Source: Strongylocentrotus droebachiensis (taxonomy: Eukaryota > Echinodermata > Echinoidea > Camarodonta > Strongylocentrotidae). Taken from it: a stretch of 64,000 nucleotides of DNA. The translations under genes and the position numbers were made by a program. Within the stretch, counting starts at the first letter, position 1. Each line of letters starts with the position of its first letter. Below the pieces are notes generated by a model. That model was not told where the DNA came from. It made no database searches and saw only the letters and a program-made list of their open reading frames with translations. Shown here one piece after another: positions 22,615-35,682 of the stretch. The stretch is taken from contig JAVYIG010001601.1 in the NCBI GenBank assembly GCA_035222895.1, forward strand, positions 124,001-188,000. The letters run 5' to 3'.

Positions 22615-24411
22615 TTAACATTGCGCAATAAATAAAGATGAAAAACATAAACCGATGACGCGAACAGGTAGAGAAGCTCGAGCGCAACATAATAATACCT
22701 CTTAGGAGACCATTGCATTCTTTTTAAAAAAGATATTTGCAAATGTAAAAAATGCTTCAAATGACCCTTTTTTTGCGCAATATTTTTTTTTTTTTTTTTT
22801 TGACAGTTTATACGCGATTTAATCGTTTTTCTACATTGCGCAAAAAATAGAGATGAAAAACATAAACCGATGACGCGAACAGGTAGAGAAGCTCGAGCGC
22901 AACATAATGATACCTCTTAGGAGACCATTGCATTCTTTTTAAAAAAGATATTTGCAAATGTAAAAAATGCTTCAAATGACCCTTTTTTTTTTGCGCAATA
23001 TTTTTTTTTTTTTTTTTTGACAGTATATACGCGATTTAATCGTTTTTCTACATTGCGCAAAAAATAGAGATGAAAAACATAAACCGATGACGCGAACAGG
23101 TAGAGATGCTCAAGCGCAACATAATGATACCACTTAGGAAACCGATTTAATCGTTTTTAACATTGCGCAATAAATAAAGATGAAAAACATAAACCGATGA
23201 GGCGAACAGGTAGAGAAGCTCAAGCGCAACATAATGATGCCTCTTACGAGACCATTGCATTCTTTTTAAGAAAGATATTTGCAAATGTAAAAAATGCTTC
23301 AAATTACTCTTTTTTTGCGCAATATTTTTTTTTTTTTTTTTTTTACAGTATATACGCGATTTAATCGTTTTTCTACATTGCGCAATAAATAAAGATGAAA
23401 AACATAAACCGATGACGCGAACAGGTAGAGAAGCTCGAGCGCAACATAATGATACCTCTTAGGAGACCATTGCATTCTTTTTGAGAAAGATATTTGCAAA
23501 TGTAAAAAATGCTTCAAATGACTCTTTTTTTGCGCAATATTTTTTTTTTTTTTTGACAGTATATACGCGATTTAATCGTTTTTCTACATTGCGCAAAAAA
23601 TAGAGATGAAAAACATAAACCGATGACGCGAACAGGTAGAGATGCTCAAGCGCAACATAATGATACCACTTAGGAAACCGATTTAATCGTTTTTAACATT
23701 GCGCAATAAATAAAGATCAAAAACATAAACCGATGACGCGAACAGGTAGAGAAGCTCGAGCGCAACATAATGATACCTCTTAGGAGACCATTGCATTCTT
23801 TTTGAGAAAGATATTTGCAAATGTAAAAAATGCTTCAAATGACTCTTTTTTTTGCGCAATATTTTTTTTTTTTTTTTTTGACAGTATATACGCGATTTAA
23901 TCGTTTTTCTACATTGCGCAATAAATAAAGATGAAAAACATAAACCGATGAAGCGAACAGGTAGAGAACCTCGAGCGCAACATAATGATACCTCTTACGA
24001 GACCATTGCATTCTTTTTAAGAAAGATATTTGCAAATGTAAAAAATGCTTCAAATGACTCTTTTTTTGCGCAATATTTTTTTTTTGACAGTATATACGCG
24101 ATTTAATCGTTTTTCTACATTTCGCAAAAAATAGAGATGAAAAACATAAACCGATGACGCGAACAGGTAGAGATGCTCAAGCGCAACATAATGATACCAC
24201 TTAGGAAACCGATTTAATCGTTTTTAACATTGCGCAATAAATAAAGACGAAAAACATAAACCGATGACGCCGAACAGGTAGAGACGCTCGAGCGCAACAT
24301 AATGATACCTCTTACGAGACCATTGCATTCTTTTTGAGAAAGATATTTGCAAATGTAAAAAATGCTTCAAATGACTCTTTTTTTGCGCAATATTTTTTTT
24401 TTTTTTTTTTT
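22611..24411 (+). repeat. Variant units between D elements 1 and 2
   Basis: Contents are a one-core remnant 22611-22801 with TTAAAAAAG and ATGACCC; a variant short unit 22802-23018 (217 bp, GACAGTTTATAC start, TTAAAAAAG tail); an L unit 23019-23343 with GATGCCTC; S' 23344; Lc 23555; S 23880; and a La-type hybrid 24086-24411 ending in the long T tract. The TTAAAAAAG, GACCC and GACAGTTTATAC variants recur only after D element 5 (62.8-63.2 kb). Confidence 0.88.
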
Positions 24412-24774
24412 TACAGTATATACGCGATTTAATCGTTTTTCTACATTGCGCAATAAATAAAGATGAAAAACATAAACCGATGGACGCGAACAGGTAGAGA
24501 AGCTCAAGCGCAACATAATGATACCACTTAGGAGACCATAGCATTCTTTTTAAGAAAGATAAATGTAAAAAATGCTTCTAGTGACTCTTTTATTGCGCAA
24601 TATGACAGTATATACGCGATTTAATCGTTTTCAACATTGTGCAATAAATAAAGATTAAAAACATAAACCGATGACGCGAACAGTTATAGAAGCTCAAGCG
24701 CAACATAATGATACCACTTAGGAAACCGATTTAATCGTTTTCAACATTGCACAATAAATAAAGATGAAAAACAT
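24412..24774 (+). repeat. D element 2, divergent leader (363 bp)
   Basis: Same two diverged monomers as D element 1, second monomer from 24604, and no poly-T tract between them. It follows a La-type hybrid unit rather than Lb, unlike D elements 1, 3, 4 and 5. Confidence 0.9.
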
Positions 24775-25037
24775 GTTTACATTGGTTAATGTGTCTGATT
24801 CTAGGTTTGTGTGAAAATGGCGAAACCATGTTTAGAATTGCCAAATAGTGTATATAGACGCTTATTGAGGTATTTACGTTAGTTTTTATCCAAATGGCAA
24901 AACCCCCCTATAAATAATGGCATCGTCCGTTTATAATAATAAGAAGACTATTCCATTATTTTATAGGAGAGATTTACACGTTAATTTAATTGGTCAATGT
25001 GTCCGATTCTAGGTTTGTGTGAAAATGTCGAAACCAT
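24775..25037. other. D element 2, 263-bp insert
   Basis: By eye identical in sequence and boundaries to the insert at 22348. The TATAAATA motif begins at 24909. D inserts 1 and 2 start 2427 bp apart, the closest pair in the window. Confidence 0.88.
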
Positions 25038-25549
25038 GTTTTTAACATTGCGCAATAAATAAAGATGAAAAACATAAACCGATGACGCGAACAGGTAGAG
25101 AAGCTCGAGCGCAACATAATAATACCTCTTAGGAGACCATTGCATTCTTTTTAAGAAAGATATTTGCAAATGTAAAAAATGCTTCAAATGACTCTTTTTT
25201 TGCGCAATATTTTTTTTTTTTTTTGACAGTATATACGCGATTTAATCGTTTTTCTACATTGCGCAAAAAATAGAGATGAAAAACATAAACCGATGACGCG
25301 AACAGGTAGAGATGCTCAAGCGCAACATAATGATACCACTTAGGAAACCGATTTAATCGTTTTTAACATTGCGCAATAAATAAAGATCAAAAACATAAAC
25401 CGATGACGCGAACAGGTAGAGAAGCTCGAGCGCAACATAATGATACCTCTTAGGAGACCATTGCATTCTTTTTGAGAAAGATATTTGCAAATGTAAAAAA
25501 TGCTTCAAATGACTCTTTTTTTTGCGCAATATTTTTTTTTTTTTTTTTT
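25038..25549 (+). repeat. Post-insert remnant plus Lc unit
   Basis: 25038-25224 is a one-core remnant with AATAATACC (instead of AATGATACC) and a TTAAGAAAG tail. 25225-25549 is an ordinary 325-bp Lc that leads into S. The same pair follows D elements 3 and 4. Confidence 0.88.
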
Positions 25550-27264
25550 GACAGTATATACGCGATTTAATCGTTTTTCTACATTGCGCAATAAATAAAG
25601 ATGAAAAACATAAACCGATGAAGCGAACAGGTAGAGAACCTCGAGCGCAACATAATGATACCTCTTACGAGACCATTGCATTCTTTTTAAGAAAGATATT
25701 TGCAAATGTAAAAAATGCTTCAAATGACTCTTTTTTTGCGCAATATTTTTTTTTTGACAGTATATACGCGATTTAATCGTTTTTCTACATTTCGCAAAAA
25801 ATAGAGATGAAAAACATAAACCGATGACGCGAACAGGTAGAGATGCTCAAGCGCAACATAATGATACCACTTAGGAAACCGATTTAATCGTTTTTAACAT
25901 TGCGCAATAAATAAAGACGAAAAACATAAACCGATGACGCCGAACAGGTAGAGACGCTCGAGCGCAACATAATGATACCTCTTACGAGACCATTGCATTC
26001 TTTTTCAAAAAGATATTTGCAAATGTAAAAAATGCTTCAAATGACTCTTTTTTTTGCGCAATATTTTTTTTTTTTTTTTTTTGACAGTATATACGCAATT
26101 TAATCGTTTTTCTACATTGCGCAAAAAATAAAGATGAAAAACATAAACCGATGACGCGAACAGGTAGAGATGCTCAAGCGCAACATAATGATACCACTTA
26201 GGAAACCGATTTAATCGTTTTTAACATTGCGCAATAAATAAAGATCAAAAACATAAACCGATGAGGCGAACAGGTAGAGAAGCTCGAGCGCAACATAATG
26301 ATACCTCTTAGGAGACCATTGCATTCTTTTTGAGAAAGATATTTGCAAATGTAAAAAATGCTTCAAATTACTCTTTTTTTGCGCAATATTTTTTTTTTTT
26401 TTTTTTTTACAGTATATACGCGATTTAATCGTTTTTCTACATTGCGCAATAAATAAAGATGAAAAACATAAACCGATGACGCGAACAGGTAGAGAAGCTC
26501 GAGCGCAACATAATGATACCTCTTAGGAGACCATTGCATTCTTTTTGAGAAAGATATTTGCAAATGTAAAAAATGCTTCAAATGACTCTTTTTTTGCGCA
26601 ATATTTTTTTTTTTTTTTGACAGTATATACGCGATTTAATCGTTTTTCTACATTGCGCAAAAAATAGAGATGAAAAACATAAACCGATGACGCGAACAGG
26701 TAGAGATGCTCAAGCGCAACATAATGATACCACTTAGGAAACCGATTTAATCGTTTTTAACATTGCGCAATAAATAAAGATCAAAAACATAAACCGATGA
26801 CGCGAACAGGTAGAGAAGCTCGAGCGCAACATAATGATACCTCTTAGGAGACCATTGCATTCTTTTTGAGAAAGATATTTGCAAATGTAAAAAATGCTTC
26901 AAATGACTCTTTTTTTGCGCAATATTTTTTTTTTTTTTTGACAGTATATACGCGATTTAATCGTTTTTCTACATTGCGCAAAAAATAGAGATGAAAAACA
27001 TAAACCGATGACGCGAACAGGTAGAGATGCTCAAGCGCAACATAATGATACCACTTAGGAAACCGATTTAATCGTTTTTAACATTGCGCAATAAATAAAG
27101 ATCAAAAACATAAACCGATGACGCGAACAGGTAGAGAAGCTCGAGCGCAACATAATGATACCTCTTAGGAGACCATTGCATTCTTTTTGAGAAAGATATT
27201 TGCAAATGTAAAAAATGCTTCAAATGACTCTTTTTTTTGCGCAATATTTTTTTTTTTTTTTTTT
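25550..27264 (+). repeat. HOR-C, 1715-bp copy
   Basis: Unit starts are 25550 S, 25756 La, 26083 Lb, 26408 S', 26619 Lc and 26940 Lc. The first Lc lacks the C-to-A marker. The equivalent block after D element 4 is 59419-61133. Confidence 0.92.
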
Positions 27265-29515
27265 GACAGTATATACGCGATTTAATCGTTTTTCTACATT
27301 GCGCAATAAATAAAGATGAAAAACATAAACCGATGAAGCGAACAGGTAGAGAACCTCGAGCGCAACATAATGATACCTCTTACGAGACCATTGCATTCTT
27401 TTTGAGAAAGATATTTGCAAATGTAAAAAATGCTTCAAATGACTCTTTTTTTGCGCAATATTTTTTTTTTTTTTTGACAGTATATACGCGATTTAATCGT
27501 TTTTCTACATTGCGCAAAAAATAGAGATGAAAAACATAAACCGATGACGCGAACAGGTAGAGATGCTCAAGCGCAACATAATGATACCACTTAGGAAACC
27601 GATTTAATCGTTTTTAACATTGCGCAATAAATAAAGATCAAAAACATAAACCGATGACGCGAACAGGTAGAGAAGCTCGAGCGCAACATAATGATACCTC
27701 TTAGGAGACCATTGCATTCTTTTTGAGAAAGATATTTGCAAATGTAAAAAATGCTTCAAATGACTCTTTTTTTTGCGCAATATTTTTTTTTTTTTTTTTT
27801 GACAGTATATACGCGATTTAATCGTTTTTCTACATTGCGCAATAAATAAAGATGAAAAACATAAACCGATGAAGCGAACAGGTAGAGAACCTCGAGCGCA
27901 ACATAATGATACCTCTTACGAGACCATTGCATTCTTTTTAAGAAAGATATTTGCAAATGTAAAAAATGCTTCAAATGACTCTTTTTTTGCGCAATATTTT
28001 TTTTTTGACAGTATATACGCGATTTAATCGTTTTTCTACATTTCGCAAAAAATAGAGATGAAAAACATAAACCGATGACGCGAACAGGTAGAGATGCTCA
28101 AGCGCAACATAATGATACCACTTAGGAAACCGATTTAATCGTTTTTAACATTGCGCAATAAATAAAGACGAAAAACATAAACCGATGACGCCGAACAGGT
28201 AGAGACGCTCGAGCGCAACATAATGATACCTCTTACGAGACCATTGCATTCTTTTTCAAAAAGATATTTGCAAATGTAAAAAATGCTTCAAATGACTCTT
28301 TTTTTTGCGCAATATTTTTTTTTTTTTTTTTTTGACAGTATATACGCAATTTAATCGTTTTTCTACATTGCGCAAAAAATAAAGATGAAAAACATAAACC
28401 GATGACGCGAACAGGTAGAGATGCTCAAGCGCAACATAATGATACCACTTAGGAAACCGATTTAATCGTTTTTAACATTGCGCAATAAATAAAGATCAAA
28501 AACATAAACCGATGAGGCGAACAGGTAGAGAAGCTCGAGCGCAACATAATGATACCTCTTAGGAGACCATTGCATTCTTTTTGAGAAAGATATTTGCAAA
28601 TGTAAAAAATGCTTCAAATGACTCTTTTTTTGCGCAATATTTTTTTTTTTTTTTGACAGTATATACGCGATTTAATCGTTTTTCTACATTGCGCAAAAAA
28701 TAGAGATGAAAAACATAAACCGATGACGCGAACAGGTAGAGATGCTCAAGCGCAACATAATGATACCACTTAGGAAACCGATTTAATCGTTTTTAACATT
28801 GCGCAATAAATAAAGATCAAAAACATAAACCGATGACGCGAACAGGTAGAGAAGCTCGAGCGCAACATAATGATACCTCTTAGGAGACCATTGCATTCTT
28901 TTTGAGAAAGATATTTGCAAATGTAAAAAATGCTTCAAATGACTCTTTTTTTTGCGCAATATTTTTTTTTTTTTTTTTTGACAGTATATACGCGATTTAA
29001 TCGTTTTTCTACATTGCGCAATAAATAAAGATGAAAAACATAAACCGATGAAGCGAACAGGTAGAGAACCTCGAGCGCAACATAATGATACCTCTTACGA
29101 GACCATTGCATTCTTTTTGAGAAAGATATTTGCAAATGTAAAAAATGCTTCAAATGACTCTTTTTTTGCGCAATATTTTTTTTTTTTTTTGACAGTATAT
29201 ACGCGATTTAATCGTTTTTCTACATTGCGCAAAAAATAGAGATGAAAAACATAAACCGATGACGCGAACAGGTAGAGATGCTCAAGCGCAACATAATGAT
29301 ACCACTTAGGAAACCGATTTAATCGTTTTTAACATTGCGCAATAAATAAAGATCAAAAACATAAACCGATGACGCGAACAGGTAGAGAAGCTCGAGCGCA
29401 ACATAATGATACCTCTTAGGAGACCATTGCATTCTTTTTGAGAAAGATATTTGCAAATGTAAAAAATGCTTCAAATGACTCTTTTTTTTGCGCAATATTT
29501 TTTTTTTTTTTTTTT
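27265..29515 (+). repeat. S/S' hybrid plus Lc flanking one HOR-A
   Basis: 27265-27475 and 28980-29190 are 211-bp hybrids. Each opens as S (GACAG, GATGAAGCG, GAACCTCGAG, CTTACGAG) and ends as S' (TTGAGAAAG, longer T tract). Each is followed by a 325-bp Lc (27476, 29191). Between them, 27801-28979 is a 1179-bp HOR-A. The altered T length opens a 63-codon plus-strand frame in each hybrid, which I regard as spurious. Confidence 0.9.
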
Positions 29516-31012
29516 GACAGTATATACGCGATTTAATCGTTTTTCTACATTGCGCAATAAATAAAGATGAAAAACATAAACCGATGAAGCGAACAGGTAG
29601 AGAACCTCGAGCGCAACATAATGATACCTCTTACGAGACCATTGCATTCTTTTTAAGAAAGATATTTGCAAATGTAAAAAATGCTTCAAATGACTCTTTT
29701 TTTGCGCAATATTTTTTTTTTGACAGTATATACGCGATTTAATCGTTTTTCTACATTTCGCAAAAAATAGAGATGAAAAACATAAACCGATGACGCGAAC
29801 AGGTAGAGATGCTCAAGCGCAACATAATGATACCACTTAGGAAACCGATTTAATCGTTTTTAACATTGCGCAATAAATAAAGACGAAAAACATAAACCGA
29901 TGACGCCGAACAGGTAGAGACGCTCGAGCGCAACATAATGATACCTCTTACGAGACCATTGCATTCTTTTTCAAAAAGATATTTGCAAATGTAAAAAATG
30001 CTTCAAATGACTCTTTTTTTTGCGCAATATTTTTATTTTTTTTTTTTTGACAGTATATACGCAATTTAATCGTTTTTCTACATTGCGCAAAAAATAAAGA
30101 TGAAAAACATAAACCGATGACGCGAACAGGTAGAGATGCTCAAGCGCAACATAATGATACCACTTAGGAAACCGATTTAATCGTTTTTAACATTGCGCAA
30201 TAAATAAAGATCAAAAACATAAACCGATGAGGCGAACAGGTAGAGAAGCTCGAGCGCAACATAATGATACCTCTTAGGAGACCATTGCATTCTTTTTGAG
30301 AAAGATATTTGCAAATGTAAAAAATGCTTCAAATGACTCTTTTTTTGCGCAATATTTTTTTTTTTTTTTGACAGTATATACGCGATTTAATCGTTTTTCT
30401 ACATTGCGCAAAAAATAGAGATGAAAAACATAAACCGATGACGCGAACAGGTAGAGATGCTCAAGCGCAACATAATGATACCACTTAGGAAACCGATTTA
30501 ATCGTTTTTAACATTGCGCAATAAATAAAGACGAAAAACATAAACCGATGACGCCGAACAGGTAGAGACGCTCGAGCGCAACATAATGATACCTCTTACG
30601 AGACCATTGCATTCTTTTTCAAAAAGATATTTGCAAATGTAAAAAATGCTTCAAATGACTCTTTTTTTTGCGCAATATTTTTTTTTTTTTTTTTTTGACA
30701 GTATATACGCAATTTAATCGTTTTTCTACATTGCGCAAAAAATAAAGATGAAAAACATAAACCGATGACGCGAACAGGTAGAGATGCTCAAGTGCAACAT
30801 AATGATACCACTTAGGAAACCGATTTAATCGTTTTTAACATTGCGCAATAAATAAAGATCAAAAACATAAACCGATGAGGCGAACAGGTAGAGAAGCTCG
30901 AGCGCAACATAATGATACCTCTTAGGAGACCATTGCATTCTTTTTGAGAAAGATATTTGCAAATGTAAAAAATGCTTCAAATTACTCTTTTTTTGCGCAA
31001 TATTTTTTTTTT
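29516..31012 (+). repeat. S-La-Lb-L hybrid-Lb run before D element 3
   Basis: Unit starts are 29516 S, 29722 La, 30049 Lb, 30370 (Lc first core with La second core and tail, 327 bp) and 30697 Lb. Two private changes occur: an A interrupting the poly-T tract near 30035, and GCTCAAGTGC (C to T) near 30793. Confidence 0.88.
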
Positions 31013-31370
31013 TTTATACGCGATTTAATCGTTTTTCTACATTGCGCAATAAATAAAGATGAAAAACATAAACCGATGGACGCGAACAGGTAGAGAAGCT
31101 CAAGCGCAACATAATGATACCACTTAGGAGACCATAGCATTCTTTTTAAGAAAGATAAATGTAAAAAATGCTTCTAGTGACTCTTTTATTGCGCAATATG
31201 ACAGTATATACGCGATTTAATCGTTTTCAACATTGTGCAATAAATAAAGATTAAAAACATAAACCGATGACGCGAACAGTTATAGAAGCTCAAGCGCAAC
31301 ATAATGATACCACTTAGGAAACCGATTTAATCGTTTTCAACATTGCACAATAAATAAAGATGAAAAACAT
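31013..31370 (+). repeat. D element 3, divergent leader with shortened junction (358 bp)
   Basis: Here the preceding poly-T runs directly into ATACGCGATTT, so the TACAGTAT start present in the other four copies is missing and the poly-T tract is shorter. The remainder matches the other D leaders, with the second monomer from 31200. This is a local deletion at the unit junction. Confidence 0.88.
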
Positions 31371-31633
31371 GTTTACATTGGTTAATGTGTCTGATTCTAG
31401 GTTTGTGTGAAAATGGCGAAACCATGTTTAGAATTGCCAAATAGTGTATATAGACGCTTATTGAGGTATTTACGTTAGTTTTTATCCAAATGGCAAAACC
31501 CCCCTATAAATAATGGCATCGTCCGTTTATAATAATAAGAAGACTATTCCATTATTTTATGGGAGAGATTTACACGTTAATTTAATTGGTCAATGTGTCC
31601 GATTCTAGGTTTGTGTGAAAATGTCGAAACCAT
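31371..31633. other. D element 3, 263-bp insert
   Basis: Same as insert 1 apart from one visible substitution, A to G at 31561 (TTATGGGAG instead of TTATAGGAG). It is the only insert difference I noticed among the five copies. Confidence 0.87.
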
Positions 31634-32145
31634 GTTTTTAACATTGCGCAATAAATAAAGATGAAAAACATAAACCGATGACGCGAACAGGTAGAGAAGC
31701 TCGAGCGCAACATAATAATACCTCTTAGGAGACCATTGCATTCTTTTTAAGAAAGATATTTGCAAATGTAAAAAATGCTTCAAATGACTCTTTTTTTGCG
31801 CAATATTTTTTTTTTTTGTTGACAGTATATACGCGATTTAATCGTTTTTCTACATTGCGCAAAAAATAGAGATGAAAAACATAAACCGATGACGCGAACA
31901 GGTAGAGATGCTCAAGCGCAACATAATGATACCACTTAGGAAACCGATTTAATCGTTTTTAACATTGCGCAATAAATAAAGATCAAAAACATAAACCGAT
32001 GACGCGAACAGGTAGAGAAGCTCGAGCGCAACATAATGATACCTCTTAGGAGACCATTGCATTCTTTTTGAGAAAGATATTTGCAAATGTAAAAAATGCT
32101 TCAAATGACTCTTTTTTTTGCGCAATATTTTTTTTTTTTTTTTTT
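31634..32145 (+). repeat. Post-insert remnant plus Lc unit
   Basis: 31634-31820 is a one-core remnant whose poly-T ends with TTGTTGACAG (a private G). 31821-32145 is a 325-bp Lc. It parallels 25038-25549 and 58907-59418. Confidence 0.88.
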
Positions 32146-35100
32146 GACAGTATATACGCGATTTAATCGTTTTTCTACATTGCGCAATAAATAAAGATGA
32201 AAAACATAAACCGATGAAGCGAACAGGTAGAGAACCTCGAGCGCAACATAATGATACCTCTTACGAGACCATTGCATTCTTTTTAAGAAAGATATTTGCA
32301 AATGTAAAAAATGCTTCAAATGACTCTTTTTTTGCGCAATATTTTTTTTTTGACAGTATATACGCGATTTAATCGTTTTTCTACATTTCGCAAAAAATAG
32401 AGATGAAAAACATAAACCGATGACGCGAACAGGTAGAGATGCTCAAGCGCAACATAATGATACCACTTAGGAAACCGATTTAATCGTTTTTAACATTGCG
32501 CAATAAATAAAGACGAAAAACATAAACCGATGACGCCGAACAGGTAGAGACGCTCGAGCGCAACATAATGATACCTCTTACGAGACCATTGCATTCTTTT
32601 TCAAAAAGATATTTGCAAATGTAAAAAATGCTTCAAATGACTCTTTTTTTTGCGCAATATTTTTTTTTTTTTTTTTTTGACAGTATATACGCAATTTAAT
32701 CGTTTTTCTACATTGCGCAAAAAATAAAGATGAAAAACATAAACCGATGACGCGAACAGGTAGAGATGCTCAAGCGCAACATAATGATACCACTTAGGAA
32801 ACCGATTTAATCGTTTTTAACATTGCGCAATAAATAAAGATCAAAAACATAAACCGATGAGGCGAACAGGTAGAGAAGCTCGAGCGCAACATAATGATAC
32901 CTCTTAGGAGACCATTGCATTCTTTTTGAGAAAGATATTTGCAAATGTAAAAAATGCTTCAAATGACTCTTTTTTTGCGCAATATTTTTTTTTTTTTTTG
33001 ACAGTATATACGCGATTTAATCGTTTTTCTACATTGCGCAAAAAATAGAGATGAAAAACATAAACCGATGACGCGAACAGGTAGAGATGCTCAAGCGCAA
33101 CATAATGATACCACTTAGGAAACCGATTTAATCGTTTTTAACATTGCGCAATAAATAAAGATCAAAAACATAAACCGATGACGCGAACAGGTAGAGAAGC
33201 TCGAGCGCAACATAATGATACCTCTTAGGAGACCATTGCATTCTTTTTGAGAAAGATATTTGCAAATGTAAAAAATGCTTCAAATGACTCTTTTTTTTGC
33301 GCAATATTTTTTTTTTTTTTTTTTGACAGTATATACGCGATTTAATCGTTTTTCTACATTGCGCAATAAATAAAGATGAAAAACATAAACCGATGAAGCG
33401 AACAGGTAGAGAACCTCGAGCGCAACATAATGATACCTCTTACGAGACCATTGCATTCTTTTTAAGAAAGATATTTGCAAATGTAAAAAATGCTTCAAAT
33501 GACTCTTTTTTTGCGCAATATTTTTTTTTTGACAGTATATACGCGATTTAATCGTTTTTCTACATTTCGCAAAAAATAGAGATGAAAAACATAAACCGAT
33601 GACGCGAACAGGTAGAGATGCTCAAGCGCAACATAATGATACCACTTAGGAAACCGATTTAATCGTTTTTAACATTGCGCAATAAATAAAGACGAAAAAC
33701 ATAAACCGATGACGCCGAACAGGTAGAGACGCTCGAGCGCAACATAATGATACCTCTTACGAGACCATTGCATTCTTTTTCAAAAAGATATTTGCAAATG
33801 TAAAAAATGCTTCAAATGACTCTTTTTTTTGCGCAATATTTTTTTTTTTTTTTTTTTGACAGTATATACGCAATTTAATCGTTTTTCTACATTGCGCAAA
33901 AAATAAAGATGAAAAACATAAACCGATGACGCGAACAGGTAGAGATGCTCAAGCGCAACATAATGATACCACTTAGGAAACCGATTTAATCGTTTTTAAC
34001 ATTGCGCAATAAATAAAGATCAAAAACATAAACCGATGAGGCGAACAGGTAGAGAAGCTCGAGCGCAACATAATGATACCTCTTAGGAGACCATTGCATT
34101 CTTTTTGAGAAAGATATTTGCAAATGTAAAAAATGCTTCAAATGACTCTTTTTTTGCGCAATATTTTTTTTTTTTTTTGACAGTATATACGCGATTTAAT
34201 CGTTTTTCTACATTGCGCAAAAAATAGAGATGAAAAACATAAACCGATGACGCGAACAGGTAGAGATGCTCAAGCGCAACATAATGATACCACTTAGGAA
34301 ACCGATTTAATCGTTTTTAACATTGCGCAATAAATAAAGATCAAAAACATAAACCGATGACGCGAACAGGTAGAGAAGCTCGAGCGCAACATAATGATAC
34401 CTCTTAGGAGACCATTGCATTCTTTTTGAGAAAGATATTTGCAAATGTAAAAAATGCTTCAAATGACTCTTTTTTTTGCGCAATATTTTTTTTTTTTTTT
34501 TTTGACAGTATATACGCGATTTAATCGTTTTTCTACATTGCGCAATAAATAAAGATGAAAAACATAAACCGATGAAGCGAACAGGTAGAGAACCTCGAGC
34601 GCAACATAATGATACCTCTTACGAGACCATTGCATTCTTTTTAAGAAAGATATTTGCAAATGTAAAAAATGCTTCAAATGACTCTTTTTTTGCGCAATAT
34701 TTTTTTTTTGACAGTATATACGCGATTTAATCGTTTTTCTACATTTCGCAAAAAATAGAGATGAAAAACATAAACCGATGACGCGAACAGGTAGAGATGC
34801 TCAAGCGCAACATAATGATACCACTTAGGAAACCGATTTAATCGTTTTTAACATTGCGCAATAAATAAAGACGAAAAACATAAACCGATGACGCCGAACA
34901 GGTAGAGACGCTCGAGCGCAACATAATGATACCTCTTACGAGACCATTGCATTCTTTTTCAAAAAGATATTTGCAAATGTAAAAAATGCTTCAAATGACT
35001 CTTTTTTTTGCGCAATATTTTTTTTTTTTTTTTTTTGACAGTATATACGCAATTTAATCGTTTTTCTACATTGCGCAAAAAATAAAGATGAAAAACATAA

Positions 35101-35682
35101 ACCGATGACGCGAACAGGTAGAGATGCTCAAGCGCAACATAATGATACCACTTAGGAAACCGATTTAATCGTTTTTAACATTGCGCAATAAATAAAGATC
35201 AAAAACATAAACCGATGAGGCGAACAGGTAGAGAAGCTCGAGCGCAACATAATGATACCTCTTAGGAGACCATTGCATTCTTTTTGAGAAAGATATTTGC
35301 AAATGTAAAAAATGCTTCAAATGACTCTTTTTTTGCGCAATATTTTTTTTTTTTTTTGACAGTATATACGCGATTTAATCGTTTTTCTACATTGCGCAAA
35401 AAATAGAGATGAAAAACATAAACCGATGACGCGAACAGGTAGAGATGCTCAAGCGCAACATAATGATACCACTTAGGAAACCGATTTAATCGTTTTTAAC
35501 ATTGCGCAATAAATAAAGATCAAAAACATAAACCGATGACGCGAACAGGTAGAGAAGCTCGAGCGCAACATAATGATACCTCTTAGGAGACCATTGCATT
35601 CTTTTTGAGAAAGATATTTGCAAATGTAAAAAATGCTTCAAATGACTCTTTTTTTTGCGCAATATTTTTTTTTTTTTTTTTT
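32146..35682 (+). repeat. HOR-A, three tandem 1179-bp copies
   Basis: S units start at 32146, 33325, 34504 and then 35683, exactly 1179 bp apart. The latter part corresponds to 349-2706 at an offset of 32,976. Confidence 0.93.

Larger units (their letters stand above)
22310..22648 (+). repeat. 38-bp satellite direct repeats bounding the D insert
   Basis: Satellite core positions at 22310-22347 and 22611-22648 are direct repeats with 36 of 38 matches (differences TTTTC/TTTTT and GCAC/GCGC). They abut the insert with no gap on either side. The left copy carries D-type variants; the right copy has the ordinary array sequence. The arrangement resembles a long target duplication, or insertion by repair or template switching. 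All five D elements show it. Confidence 0.88.

Noticed and set aside
27333-27524. Plus-strand 63-codon open frame, repeated at 29048-29239
   Set aside because: It exists only because the S/S' hybrid units have a T tract that keeps the frame open. It has poly-Phe from the homopolymer and no independent support.
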